DNA of 12,354 bases from assembly GCA_004560045.1 (NCBI GenBank), contig SFWF01000041.1:1-12354 (forward strand), given 5' to 3'. The DNA comes from a bacterium. Its GTDB lineage: Bacteria > Bacillota > Clostridia > Oscillospirales > Acutalibacteraceae. How positions within the stretch are numbered: position 1 is the first letter of the stretch; each line of letters begins with the position of its first letter. Position numbers and translations under genes: made by a program. The notes under the pieces are model-generated. The model had not been told where the DNA came from, did not search any database, and saw only the letters and a list, made by a program, of their open reading frames with translations. Shown here one piece after another: positions 1 through 4,521 of the stretch.

Positions 1-85
1 AACTTTATCAACTGAGTTATTCACAGCTCGTTGGTTGTCTCGGTTTACATAATAACATAAAAAATCATCATCGGAGAAGTAATTT

Positions 86-1030
86 ATGACAAAAATCAAG
101 TGTGTATTTTTCGCTTTACTCATACTGATATCCTCGGCGTTTTTTACCTCCTGCGAGCAAAAAGGGAAGGATGATACCTATTCGCGTATCGAAGATTTCG
201 AGCCGCATACCTTTAAATATTCCGAAGGCCTTACCGCCTACGGCTATTATAATATAGGAAACTGTAAAAAGCTGACGGGTGACGTGTATACTCTTGTCAT
301 ATTCCTTGACGATGACGTAAGCAGCTGGGACGAGGAGAGCCGTACCGATTTTTATCAGAAAAGGTTTTTCCCCTCGGTAAACTATATTAACGAGCAGGCC
401 GACCTTCGCGGAGTCGATCTTAACCTTATGAGCGGTCAGTACACCACTAAGGCCGATCTTACGAGCCCTCCCCGCTACAGAGGGATAATAGAGACCGACG
501 TTTCAAACGTTATAAACAACCTCGATATTTTTAATCAGGTGGCGCAGACCTTAGGATTTACAAACAAGAAGGTCCTTCACGCCTATCTTCAGAACTATAC
601 CGACTGTGAGCAGATCGCCTACGTGATCGTCCTCAACAAGGGGGGAAGGGCATACGCCGTTTCGGACACCACCTACGACGGGGTCGATTCGGTGGAATTC
701 GTGGTGGCCTTTTCCTCCAGCGACAGCGGAAAGGACGATATAGGCTCCTCGGTTATACACGAAATGCTTCATCTTTTCGGCGCGACCGACCTTTACGACC
801 CTAAGGGGGAGTATCCCGCACGAAAGAAGCTTTGCGAAAAGCTTTATCCCGACGATATTATGATGATGTCGGCCGTCGACCCCAACGACCTTACCATAGG
901 CCGTCTTACCGAATGTCTTATAGGCTGGAGCGATTATTTCCCTCCCGAATGTGACTGCCCCGAGTGGTGGGAGACCGACAAGGTGGTGACCCACCGACCT
1001 CCTGCCGAAGCTAAAACAGACTCTGAGTAG
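86..1030 (+). CDS. Secreted lipoprotein with metzincin-like zinc protease motif
   Basis: The 314-aa product starts with a lysine-containing n-region and a hydrophobic stretch (residues 7-20), then a lipobox ending FTSC, so Cys23 is the likely lipidation site and the mature protein would be anchored outside the membrane. Residues 225-235 read HEMLHLFGATD, an HExxHxxGxxD zinc-binding motif: H225, H229 and D235 would be the ligands and E226 the catalytic base. A methionine-rich turn (DIMMMSA, about residues 257-263) follows at the distance expected of a Met-turn. These features point to an extracellular zinc metallopeptidase, although I cannot name a MEROPS family or a substrate. GGAG at 73-76 sits 9 nt before the ATG, which fixes the start. 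The 3' end overlaps the convergent DUF4363-like gene by 20 nt. The acidic, Cys-containing tail (CDCPEWWE) is of unknown role. Function is inferred from the motif only. Confidence 0.75.
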   Translation: MTKIKCVFFALLILISSAFFTSCEQKGKDDTYSRIEDFEPHTFKYSEGLTAYGYYNIGNCKKLTGDVYTLVIFLDDDVSSWDEESRTDFYQKRFFPSVNYINEQADLRGVDLNLMSGQYTTKADLTSPPRYRGIIETDVSNVINNLDIFNQVAQTLGFTNKKVLHAYLQNYTDCEQIAYVIVLNKGGRAYAVSDTTYDGVDSVEFVVAFSSSDSGKDDIGSSVIHEMLHLFGATDLYDPKGEYPARKKLCEKLYPDDIMMMSAVDPNDLTIGRLTECLIGWSDYFPPECDCPEWWETDKVVTHRPPAEAKTDSE

Positions 1031-1391
1031 AGGGCGACTGATCGTTTTTAAGATGCTCTATGGAAATTCTGGCTTCGCTGAGACGTGATAAAAATTCAGG
1101 TCCGCTGTCACGGACTGCCATAGGGGATAGGGAAGCAAGGTTGAGCCCTATTTCGTTAAGATCTCCGCGGTTAACAAAGGCCGAAAGAAGCTTTTCGCGT
1201 TTTGCGTAGGTTTCTTCGGCCTTTTCGCATAGTCTGCCCGCTTCTTTAAAATTCCCCTTTTCGGCATATATCTTTGCTCTGTCAAGCTCATTCGAAAGGG
1301 TAGCGTAGGTAGCGTTTACGAAGCGTATTCCGAAAAAGCTTATTCCGATGACCGTCGCGAGAAGAATAAGACTGGTAATTAGCCGTTTCAG
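1011..1391 (-). CDS. DUF4363-like small membrane-anchored protein (CTG start)
   Basis: This short gene is read leftward directly after the DUF421 gene. From a CTG at 1391-1389 it encodes 126 residues beginning (M)KRLITSLILLATVIG. It has one N-terminal transmembrane helix (about residues 4-24), then a helical, charged region rich in Glu/Lys/Ala (AEKGNFKEAGRLCEKAEETYAKREKL split over residues 43-68). The layout and length match DUF4363 proteins, which in Clostridia commonly follow DUF421 genes. Reading upstream in frame from the CTG, a TAA stop comes after only five codons and none of them is ATG, GTG or TTG. The CTG lies a few bases after a GGGGGAT Shine-Dalgarno-like run and overlaps the upstream TGA as CTGA, so CTG initiation with translational coupling is the best reading. 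The tail overlaps the convergent lipoprotein gene. Family assignment is by recalled resemblance; function is unknown. Confidence 0.65.
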   Translation of the reverse strand: MKRLITSLILLATVIGISFFGIRFVNATYATLSNELDRAKIYAEKGNFKEAGRLCEKAEETYAKREKLLSAFVNRGDLNEIGLNLASLSPMAVRDSGPEFLSRLSEARISIEHLKNDQSPSTQSLF

Positions 1392-2065
1392 GTTATATCC
1401 CCCTTTTTAACTATGCTTTCCCTGCCGCCCGAATCGAGGGTCATTAAAAACACCTCGGCGGGCTTCAGCTTTTTACGGCTCAGCCGCGCTCTTATTTCCT
1501 TTTCGGTAAGCCCCAAAAGCTTAAGAGAGTCGGGGAGAAGCCTTCCGTCGCTTATGACGGGGAGAGGCAGGGTCGCCTTGTCCTTTTTCTTGCCGATATC
1601 GGCTACCGTGGCAGGCTGATCCTTGGCTTTAAGAAGTACCGAAAGATTTCCTCCCGTTTCGAGTATGGCAAAGGAAACGGTTGAGATATCGAAAACGTTC
1701 TGACCTCGGAGCATTTCGACAAGGTCAAGAACCGTCATCCGCACCTTTTTAAGCTCCTTTTTATCGATGACTCCGTCCCGTATGAGTATAGCGCTTTTTC
1801 CCGAAAATAGCTTTCGTATCCGAAGGCTTTTAAGGGAGAGAAGGGAAATAAATATTTCAACCGTAACGAGGGTAAATATAGCCGATACCCCAAGAAGTAT
1901 AGGCTGGTCGGTATCCTGAAGGGGCATTGAGGCTATGTCCGATATAAGCAGGGTAACCACAAGCTCCCCCGGCTGCATTTCGCCTATCTGCCGTTTTCCC
2001 ATAAGCCGTATGGCAACGACTACTATTATATATAGGAGTAAGGTTCGGTATATGGATTTAAACAA
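1388..2065 (-). CDS. DUF421 family membrane protein (YetF-like)
   Basis: The 225-aa protein has three N-terminal transmembrane segments (about residues 7-22, 33-50 and 56-78) around the family signature RLMGKRQIGEMQPGELV (residues 20-36). A soluble DUF421/YetF domain follows (RKLFSGKSAILIRDGVIDKKELKK, then the conserved RGQNVFDISTVSFAILETGG stretch). B. subtilis YetF/YdfR-type proteins share this plan; their biochemical role is not settled, and some influence germination or general membrane physiology. The start is TTG at 2065-2063: homologues begin a few residues before the 'RT' at positions 7-8, and there is no ATG upstream in frame before a stop. Its best ribosome site, GGTGATC (2076-2070), is buried in the 3' arm of the hairpin that ends rex, so expression may be coupled to rex. 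It overlaps the following DUF4363-like gene by 4 nt. Confidence 0.85.
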   Translation of the reverse strand: MFKSIYRTLLLYIIVVVAIRLMGKRQIGEMQPGELVVTLLISDIASMPLQDTDQPILLGVSAIFTLVTVEIFISLLSLKSLRIRKLFSGKSAILIRDGVIDKKELKKVRMTVLDLVEMLRGQNVFDISTVSFAILETGGNLSVLLKAKDQPATVADIGKKKDKATLPLPVISDGRLLPDSLKLLGLTEKEIRARLSRKKLKPAEVFLMTLDSGGRESIVKKGDIT

Positions 2066-2102
2066 AAACGATCACCGTAATTATTATTTACGGTGATCGT
2101 TT
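2066..2102 (-). terminator. rex-distal hairpin, terminator/attenuator overlapping the DUF421 ribosome site
   Basis: A perfect 15-bp stem (2066-2080 with 2088-2102) with a 7-nt loop begins 2 nt after the rex stop codon. On the minus strand it is followed by TTTTTGTTTAAA, the form of an intrinsic terminator. The 3' arm contains GGTGATC (2076-2070), complementary to the 16S rRNA 3' tail and 4 nt before the TTG start of the DUF421 gene. Confidence 0.8.
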
Positions 2103-2104
2103 AT

Positions 2105-2740
2105 TTATTTGCCCTGATTTTTAATTTTGTAGGAAAGACGCATCAGAGTATCGCCGAAATGAACGTTTTCGACCGAAACCTCGGGATGCTTTATACCGAT
2201 GTCGTAATGAGAGAAGTTCCAGAAGCCCGTAACTCCGAGCTCGATAAGCTTTTCGGCAAGCTCGGGAGCGGCGGCAGAGGGAACGCACATAAAGGCGGCA
2301 GCAGGACGGTTCTTCTTACAGAAGGCCTCAAGCTCGCTCAGATTCTGCACCGTGATTCCCGCAACGTAGCGGCCGACTATCTCGTCGTCGATATCGAAGG
2401 CGCCGATAAGGGAAAAGCCGTAGCGCTCGAAATTCATATTTTCGGCAACGACCACGCCAAGCTTACCAACACCCAGCATAATAGCCTTCGTGGGCCTCGT
2501 AAGACCGAGTATCTGACCGATCTCGGCGATAAGCATTTCTATATTGTAGCCGTAGCCCTGCTGACCGAAGCCGCCGAAGCAGTTAAGATCCTGACGTATC
2601 TGACTTGCGGTCAGGTTCATTTTTCGGGCAAGCTCAGCCGAGGAAATACGGGTAACGCCCTTCTTTTTAAGCTCGCCCAAGAAGCGGTAATAGCGAGGCA
2701 GCCTCTTAATAACCGAGGCCGAAATATGACCTTTATCCAT
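2105..2740 (-). CDS. rex: Redox-sensing transcriptional repressor Rex
   Basis: The 211-aa protein is Rex, a cytosolic dimeric repressor that binds NADH through a C-terminal Rossmann fold and leaves DNA when NADH/NAD+ rises, derepressing fermentation and reductant-disposal genes. Residues 1-78 form the winged helix, including SSAELARKMNLTASQIRQDL and the family signature CFGGFGQQGYGYN (residues 54-66). The nucleotide-binding glycine motif GVGKLG is at 90-95 (family GxGxxG), and the C-terminal helix that swaps between subunits is present. The length matches the family (205-215 aa). AGGAG lies 9-10 nt before the ATG. It is transcribed divergently from the PerR-like gene, with a promoter TTGATT-16-TATAAT (2800-2773). 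It is followed by a terminator-like hairpin and the DUF421 gene. I did not find a clear Rex operator at its own promoter. Confidence 0.95.
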   Translation of the reverse strand: MDKGHISASVIKRLPRYYRFLGELKKKGVTRISSAELARKMNLTASQIRQDLNCFGGFGQQGYGYNIEMLIAEIGQILGLTRPTKAIMLGVGKLGVVVAENMNFERYGFSLIGAFDIDDEIVGRYVAGITVQNLSELEAFCKKNRPAAAFMCVPSAAAPELAEKLIELGVTGFWNFSHYDIGIKHPEVSVENVHFGDTLMRLSYKIKNQGK

Positions 2741-2772
2741 TTAAGGCACTCCTAAATTTTTATTCTAAAGAC

Positions 2773-2800
2773 ATTATACTACTTTTCTTAAAAAAATCAA
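2773..2800 (-). promoter_or_regulatory. rex promoter
   Basis: On the minus strand, TTGATT (2800-2795) and TATAAT (2778-2773) are separated by 16 bp. The transcript would start near 2766, leaving a short leader of about 25 nt before the rex ATG. The -35 box lies only 9 bp from the -35 box of the opposing perR promoter. Confidence 0.65.
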
Positions 2801-2809
2801 ATAAAACTA

Positions 2810-2837
2810 TTGACAAACGATAAATTTATGCTATAAT
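2810..2837 (+). promoter_or_regulatory. Promoter of the PerR-like/rubrerythrin operon
   Basis: TTGACA (2810-2815) and TATAAT (2832-2837) are both perfect sigma-A hexamers with a 16-bp spacer. The predicted start near 2844 coincides with the left edge of a palindrome (2845-2865), consistent with repression at the transcription start. Confidence 0.8.
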
Positions 2838-2844
2838 AAAAACA

Positions 2845-2865
2845 GTAAAGATTACTAATTTTTAC
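2845..2865. promoter_or_regulatory. Palindromic operator candidate (PerR/Fur-type) at the perR start site
   Basis: GTAAAGATTA and TAATTTTTAC are inverted 10-bp arms with one mismatch around a single central C. The odd-length, AT-rich dyad is in the style of Fur/PerR boxes. It sits just downstream of the -10 box and upstream of a Fur-family gene, so autoregulation is the simple reading. The exact box sequence for this lineage is not known to me. Confidence 0.55.
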
Positions 2866-2880
2866 GAAAGCGAGATTGTT

Positions 2881-3252
2881 ATGAAGAATTATTCGAGACA
2901 GCGTGAAGCCGTTCTGAACGTGCTTTGCTCTACTAAGTGTCATCCCACCGCTGCCTGGATATACGAAAACGTTCGTAAAGTTCTGCCGAATATAAGTCTC
3001 GGAACGGTCTACCGAAATCTGACCGTGCTTGAGCAGGAGGGAATAATCCGAAAGATCCCCGTCGGCGAAGGACAGGAGCATTTTGACGGCGACAATACTC
3101 AGCATAGCCACTTTTACTGTAAATCCTGTCAAAGGATTACGGATATTCAGATAGATACCACCGACGCCTGCAGTCTGGTTGAAAAAGAAACCGGCGCAGA
3201 TGTCGATTTAGGTACATATACCTTCACCGGTATATGCAAAAATTGCAAATAA
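2881..3252 (+). CDS. perR: Fur-family peroxide-responsive regulator, PerR-like
   Basis: The 123-aa protein is a compact Fur-family metalloregulator. Residues 1-65 are the winged helix: HPTAAWIYENVRKVLPNISLGTVYRNLTVLEQEGII is typical, broken here by no insertion. Residues 66-123 are the metal-binding dimerisation domain. Two CxxC pairs (C80/C83 and C119/C122) form the structural zinc site. The regulatory-site candidates are H21 (equivalent to PerR H37), D69 in the HFD context (the Asp that distinguishes peroxide-sensing PerR from the Glu of Fur), H75 and H77. That pattern supports PerR over Fur. It starts about 16 residues closer to the helix-turn-helix than B. subtilis PerR. It heads a two-gene unit with reverse rubrerythrin, a known PerR target class in Clostridium, which supports the peroxide-sensor call. 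A strong promoter and a palindrome at the start site suggest self-repression. The ribosome site is weak (GCGAGA). Confidence 0.85.
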   Translation: MKNYSRQREAVLNVLCSTKCHPTAAWIYENVRKVLPNISLGTVYRNLTVLEQEGIIRKIPVGEGQEHFDGDNTQHSHFYCKSCQRITDIQIDTTDACSLVEKETGADVDLGTYTFTGICKNCK

Positions 3253-3280
3253 TTAAAATTTATTTTTGGAGGAAAAAATT

Positions 3281-3823
3281 ATGAAAAAGTATGTATGCAC
3301 CATCTGCGGTTACGTTCACGAAGGCGACTCTGCCCCTGACGTTTGCCCCATCTGCAAGGCTAAGGCCGACAAGTTCAAGGAGCAGGCAGGCGAAAAGACC
3401 TGGGCCGCTGAGCACGTTGTAGGCGTAGCTAAGGGCGTTGATGAGAGAATCATCGAAGGTCTCCGCGAGAACTTCAACGGCGAGTGTAGCGAGGTTGGTA
3501 TGTACCTTGCAATGGCACGCGTTGCTCACAGAGAGGGCTATCCCGAGATCGGACTTTACTGGGAGAAGGCAGCCTACGAAGAGGCTGAGCATGCCGCTAA
3601 GTTTGCCGAGCTTTTAGGTGAGGTTTTAACCGACTCCACCAAGAAGAACCTCGAGATGCGTGTTGACGCTGAAAACGGCGCTACCATGGGCAAGTTCGAG
3701 CTTGCAAAGCTCGCTAAGGAGCTCGGTCTCGACGCCATTCACGACACCGTTCACGAAATGGCCCGCGACGAGGCTCGCCACGGCAAGGCATTTGAGGGTC
3801 TTCTCAATAGATACTTCAAATAA
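3281..3823 (+). CDS. Reverse rubrerythrin (N-terminal rubredoxin, C-terminal diiron domain)
   Basis: The 180-aa protein is a non-haem iron peroxidase that reduces H2O2 to water with electrons from NAD(P)H through a reductase/rubredoxin chain, a main oxygen-defence enzyme of clostridia. Domain order is reversed relative to classical rubrerythrin. The rubredoxin-type Fe(Cys)4 site comes first (C6, C9, C22, C25), then a four-helix ferritin-like domain with diiron ligand motifs: E68/E71 in NGECSE, EEAEH at 100-104, and DEARH at 163-167. C. acetobutylicum has the same reversed arrangement under PerR control. GGAGG at 3268-3272, 8 nt before the ATG at 3281, fixes this start; an in-frame TTG at 3266 lies ahead of that site and is rejected. 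It follows the PerR-like gene by 28 nt with no promoter seen, and is closed by a strong terminator. Codon choice (GTT, CTC, AAG) resembles gdhA and suggests high expression. Confidence 0.92.
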   Translation: MKKYVCTICGYVHEGDSAPDVCPICKAKADKFKEQAGEKTWAAEHVVGVAKGVDERIIEGLRENFNGECSEVGMYLAMARVAHREGYPEIGLYWEKAAYEEAEHAAKFAELLGEVLTDSTKKNLEMRVDAENGATMGKFELAKLAKELGLDAIHDTVHEMARDEARHGKAFEGLLNRYFK

Positions 3824-3852
3824 TCTACAAACCGCATAAAATAAGGGCTTTC

Positions 3853-3889
3853 AGGACATCCACCGCTTTGGTGGGTGTCCTTTGTTTTT
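3853..3889 (+). terminator. Terminator of the perR-rubrerythrin operon
   Basis: A 12-bp stem (3853-3864 with 3870-3881, one wobble pair) with a 5-nt loop is followed by TTGTTTTT. It lies 30 nt after the rubrerythrin stop codon and separates this operon from the small-peptide region. Confidence 0.88.
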
Positions 3890-3933
3890 CTCATAAAATC
3901 TACAACGGTAGGCGGTTTGTCCTCTTTTATTTT

Positions 3934-3965
3934 GAGGGCACTTTCGCCCTCTTGGAAAGGAGGGC
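3934..3965 (+). promoter_or_regulatory. Two-state 5' leader masking the toxin 1 ribosome site
   Basis: GAGGGC occurs at 3934-3939 and at 3960-3965, and GCCCTC between them at 3946-3951. The middle element can pair with either copy. Pairing with the downstream copy hides the AGGAGG Shine-Dalgarno (3958-3963); pairing with the upstream copy frees it. Upstream GGCGGTT (3911-3917) is also complementary to AACCGCC (4058-4064) at the toxin stop codon. Confidence 0.55.
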
Positions 3966-3972
3966 GGTGCTT

Positions 3973-4059
3973 ATGATTACATATAGTGAGTTGTTTTTAT
4001 TACTAACCCTTATTGTTTCCATAATTGCACTTGTTATTGATATAACAAAAAAGAAATAA
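3973..4059 (+). CDS. Small hydrophobic type I toxin-like peptide, copy 1
   Basis: This 28-aa peptide begins MITYSELFLLL, has one transmembrane helix (about residues 6-24) and ends in TKKK. The pattern (M-x-T-Y near the N-terminus, a Leu/Ile run with IIAL, a short lysine tail) resembles the 'putative holin-like toxin' (Hol_Tox) peptides of Bacillota, which include TxpA-like type I toxins that damage the membrane. AAAGGAGGG lies 9 nt before the ATG, and the leader can fold to hide it. An antisense RNA gene converges on its 3' end, and a second copy of the whole unit lies 330 bp downstream. Toxicity and membrane action are inferred from family and architecture. No strong promoter was found: CATAAAAT near 3892-3899 is a possible -10 without a good -35, so readthrough from rubrerythrin is possible. 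Confidence 0.7.
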   Translation: MITYSELFLLLTLIVSIIALVIDITKKK

Positions 4060-4132
4060 CCGCCCTCGTCAAAGCCGCGGTTATTTCTAACTAAAACTTT
4101 AGACAAACCGTCTATTTGGTATGTCTTATTTC
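4046..4132 (-). ncRNA. Antisense antitoxin RNA 1 (candidate)
   Basis: The predicted RNA of about 87 nt starts 7 nt after the antisense promoter -10 box. It ends at a perfect 12-bp stem (4077-4088 with 4052-4063) followed on the minus strand by a run of T (4051-4047). It overlaps the last codons of toxin 1 and its whole 3' UTR, and the toxin TAA is inside the terminator stem. A second hairpin (AGACAAACC at 4101-4109 with GGTATGTCT at 4118-4126, one mismatch) could be the kissing site. A 3'-overlapping antisense RNA is the plan of B. subtilis TxpA/RatA, where control is by RNA duplex formation and decay. Ends are predicted, not measured. Confidence 0.7.
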
Positions 4133-4138
4133 ACCTAT

Positions 4139-4167
4139 ATTATAATACACATTTGTGTAGTTGTCAA
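4139..4167 (-). promoter_or_regulatory. Antisense RNA 1 promoter with palindromic spacer
   Basis: On the minus strand this is TTGACA (4167-4162), a 17-bp spacer and TATAAT (4144-4139), a perfect sigma-A consensus. The spacer contains TACACA-TT-TGTGTA (4146-4159), a perfect dyad. Confidence 0.85.
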
Positions 4168-4190
4168 GCACTCTTATTTTAAGGGTGCTT
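4166..4190 (+). terminator. Toxin 1 mRNA terminator
   Basis: An 11-bp stem (4166-4176 with 4180-4190, one G-T wobble) and a 3-nt loop are followed by ATTTGTTG. The stem overlaps the antisense promoter -35 box on the other strand. Confidence 0.55.
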
Positions 4191-4195
4191 ATTTG

Positions 4196-4224
4196 TTGCA
4201 ATTTTCGGCATAATATGATATATT
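4196..4224 (+). promoter_or_regulatory. Toxin 2 mRNA promoter
   Basis: TTGCAA (4196-4201), 17 bp, then TATATT (4219-4224) preceded by TG at 4216-4217 (extended -10). The start would be near 4231. The RNA would then open with a 6-bp hairpin (TAAGGT 4236-4241 with ACCTTA 4244-4249), as is common for stable toxin mRNAs. Confidence 0.6.
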
Positions 4225-4278
4225 TTTTCTTGGAATAAGGTAAACCTTAAACGGTAGGCGGTTAGCCCTTTGATTTTC

Positions 4279-4310
4279 AGAGGGTATTTGCCCTCTTTTA
4301 ATTAAGGGGG
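4279..4310 (+). promoter_or_regulatory. Two-state 5' leader masking the toxin 2 ribosome site
   Basis: AGAGGG (4279-4284) can pair with CCCTCT (4291-4296). Alternatively CCCTCTT (4291-4297) can pair with AAGGGGG (4304-4310, one wobble), which is the ribosome site. GGCGGTTA (4257-4264) is a perfect 8-nt complement to TAACCGCC (4387-4394) at the stop codon. This is the same logic as unit 1 with different sequence. Confidence 0.5.
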
Positions 4311-4317
4311 TGATGCT

Positions 4318-4389
4318 ATGGAACAGGAAACTTTTATCATAATTCTTATGGTACTTGTAATAGGTTACATATTAAGCATAAAAAAATAA
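4318..4389 (+). CDS. Small hydrophobic type I toxin-like peptide, copy 2
   Basis: This 23-aa peptide starts MEQETF, is a single Ile/Leu/Val-rich membrane helix (about residues 6-20) and ends SIKK. It has lost the Tyr-containing N-terminus of copy 1 and is barely similar as protein. Its surroundings match copy 1 element by element: foldable leader, AAGGGGGTGAT ribosome site 5 to 8 nt before the ATG, antisense promoter, terminator hairpin at the stop codon, and mRNA terminator. The start is set by that ribosome site. As a protein alone it would not be convincing, so the call rests on architecture. It may be a diverged paralogous toxin or a decaying duplicate. Confidence 0.6.
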   Translation: MEQETFIIILMVLVIGYILSIKK

Positions 4390-4462
4390 CCGCCCAACCC
4401 TCACAAAGTTTAGCGGTTATCAGTTAAACAGAGGCTAACCGTCTATCGGTTTGCCTTATTTC
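4379..4462 (-). ncRNA. Antisense antitoxin RNA 2 (candidate)
   Basis: The predicted RNA of about 84 nt runs from its promoter to a terminator with stem GCGGTTAT/ATAACCGC (4413-4420 with 4386-4393), a 19-nt loop and a T7 tract (4386-4380). It overlaps the toxin 2 stop codon and 3' UTR. A central hairpin (AACCG 4438-4442 with CGGTT 4447-4451) occupies the place of the RNA 1 central hairpin. The outer parts match RNA 1 while the middle differs, as expected if each RNA recognises its own partner. Confidence 0.65.
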
Positions 4463-4468
4463 ACTTAA

Positions 4469-4497
4469 ATTATAATACACATTTGTGTAGTTGTCAA
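4469..4497 (-). promoter_or_regulatory. Antisense RNA 2 promoter with palindromic spacer
   Basis: It is identical to the unit 1 promoter: TTGACA (4497-4492), 17 bp, TATAAT (4474-4469), with the same TACACA-TT-TGTGTA dyad at 4476-4489. Confidence 0.85.
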
Positions 4498-4521
4498 GCA
4501 CTCTTATTTTTAAGGGTGCTT
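4496..4521 (+). terminator. Toxin 2 mRNA terminator, adjacent to the MATE stop codon
   Basis: An 11-bp stem (4496-4506 with 4511-4521, one wobble) with a TTTT loop is followed by TATTCTTC. On the minus strand the same hairpin starts at the MATE stop codon, but no T-run follows it there (GACAACTAC), so it may stabilise rather than terminate the MATE mRNA. Confidence 0.55.

Larger units (their letters stand above)
4139..4190. repeat. Direct repeat, left copy (antisense promoter plus toxin terminator)
   Basis: Positions 4139-4180 are identical to 4469-4510 (42 nt). Similarity continues through the terminator arm after a one-base indel, and upstream through CTTATTTCAC. The offset is exactly 330 bp and marks duplication of the whole small-toxin unit. 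Confidence 0.9.
4469..4521. repeat. Direct repeat, right copy
   Basis: This is the partner of the copy at 4139. It also abuts the MATE stop codon, so the repeated hairpin lies at the 3' end of the ksgA-araC-MATE operon. Confidence 0.9.

Noticed and set aside
17..25. TTATTCACA, a DnaA-box consensus match upstream of the lipoprotein
   Set aside because: A single match to an 8-base constraint is expected by chance at this window size, and no companion boxes are nearby.
551..994. Minus-strand open frame opposite the lipoprotein
   Set aside because: No ribosome site or recognisable domain; the plus frame has a lipobox and a zinc motif.
2093..2755. Plus-strand open frame opposite rex
   Set aside because: Rex motifs on the minus strand are unambiguous; the opposite frame begins inside the terminator hairpin.
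3266..3280. Earlier TTG start for rubrerythrin
   Set aside because: It would precede and include the GGAGG ribosome site; the ATG at 3281 gives the canonical MKKYVCTICGY start.
3868..3972. Longer N-terminal extension of toxin peptide 1 reading through the leader
   Set aside because: It starts in the rubrerythrin terminator, and the strong ribosome site at 3956-3963 serves the internal ATG at 3973.
4139..4521. Two near-identical blocks as a CRISPR array or insertion-sequence ends
   Set aside because: There are only two copies 330 bp apart, no regular spacers, no transposase and no terminal inverted repeats; the blocks are explained by promoter and terminator functions of a duplicated unit.
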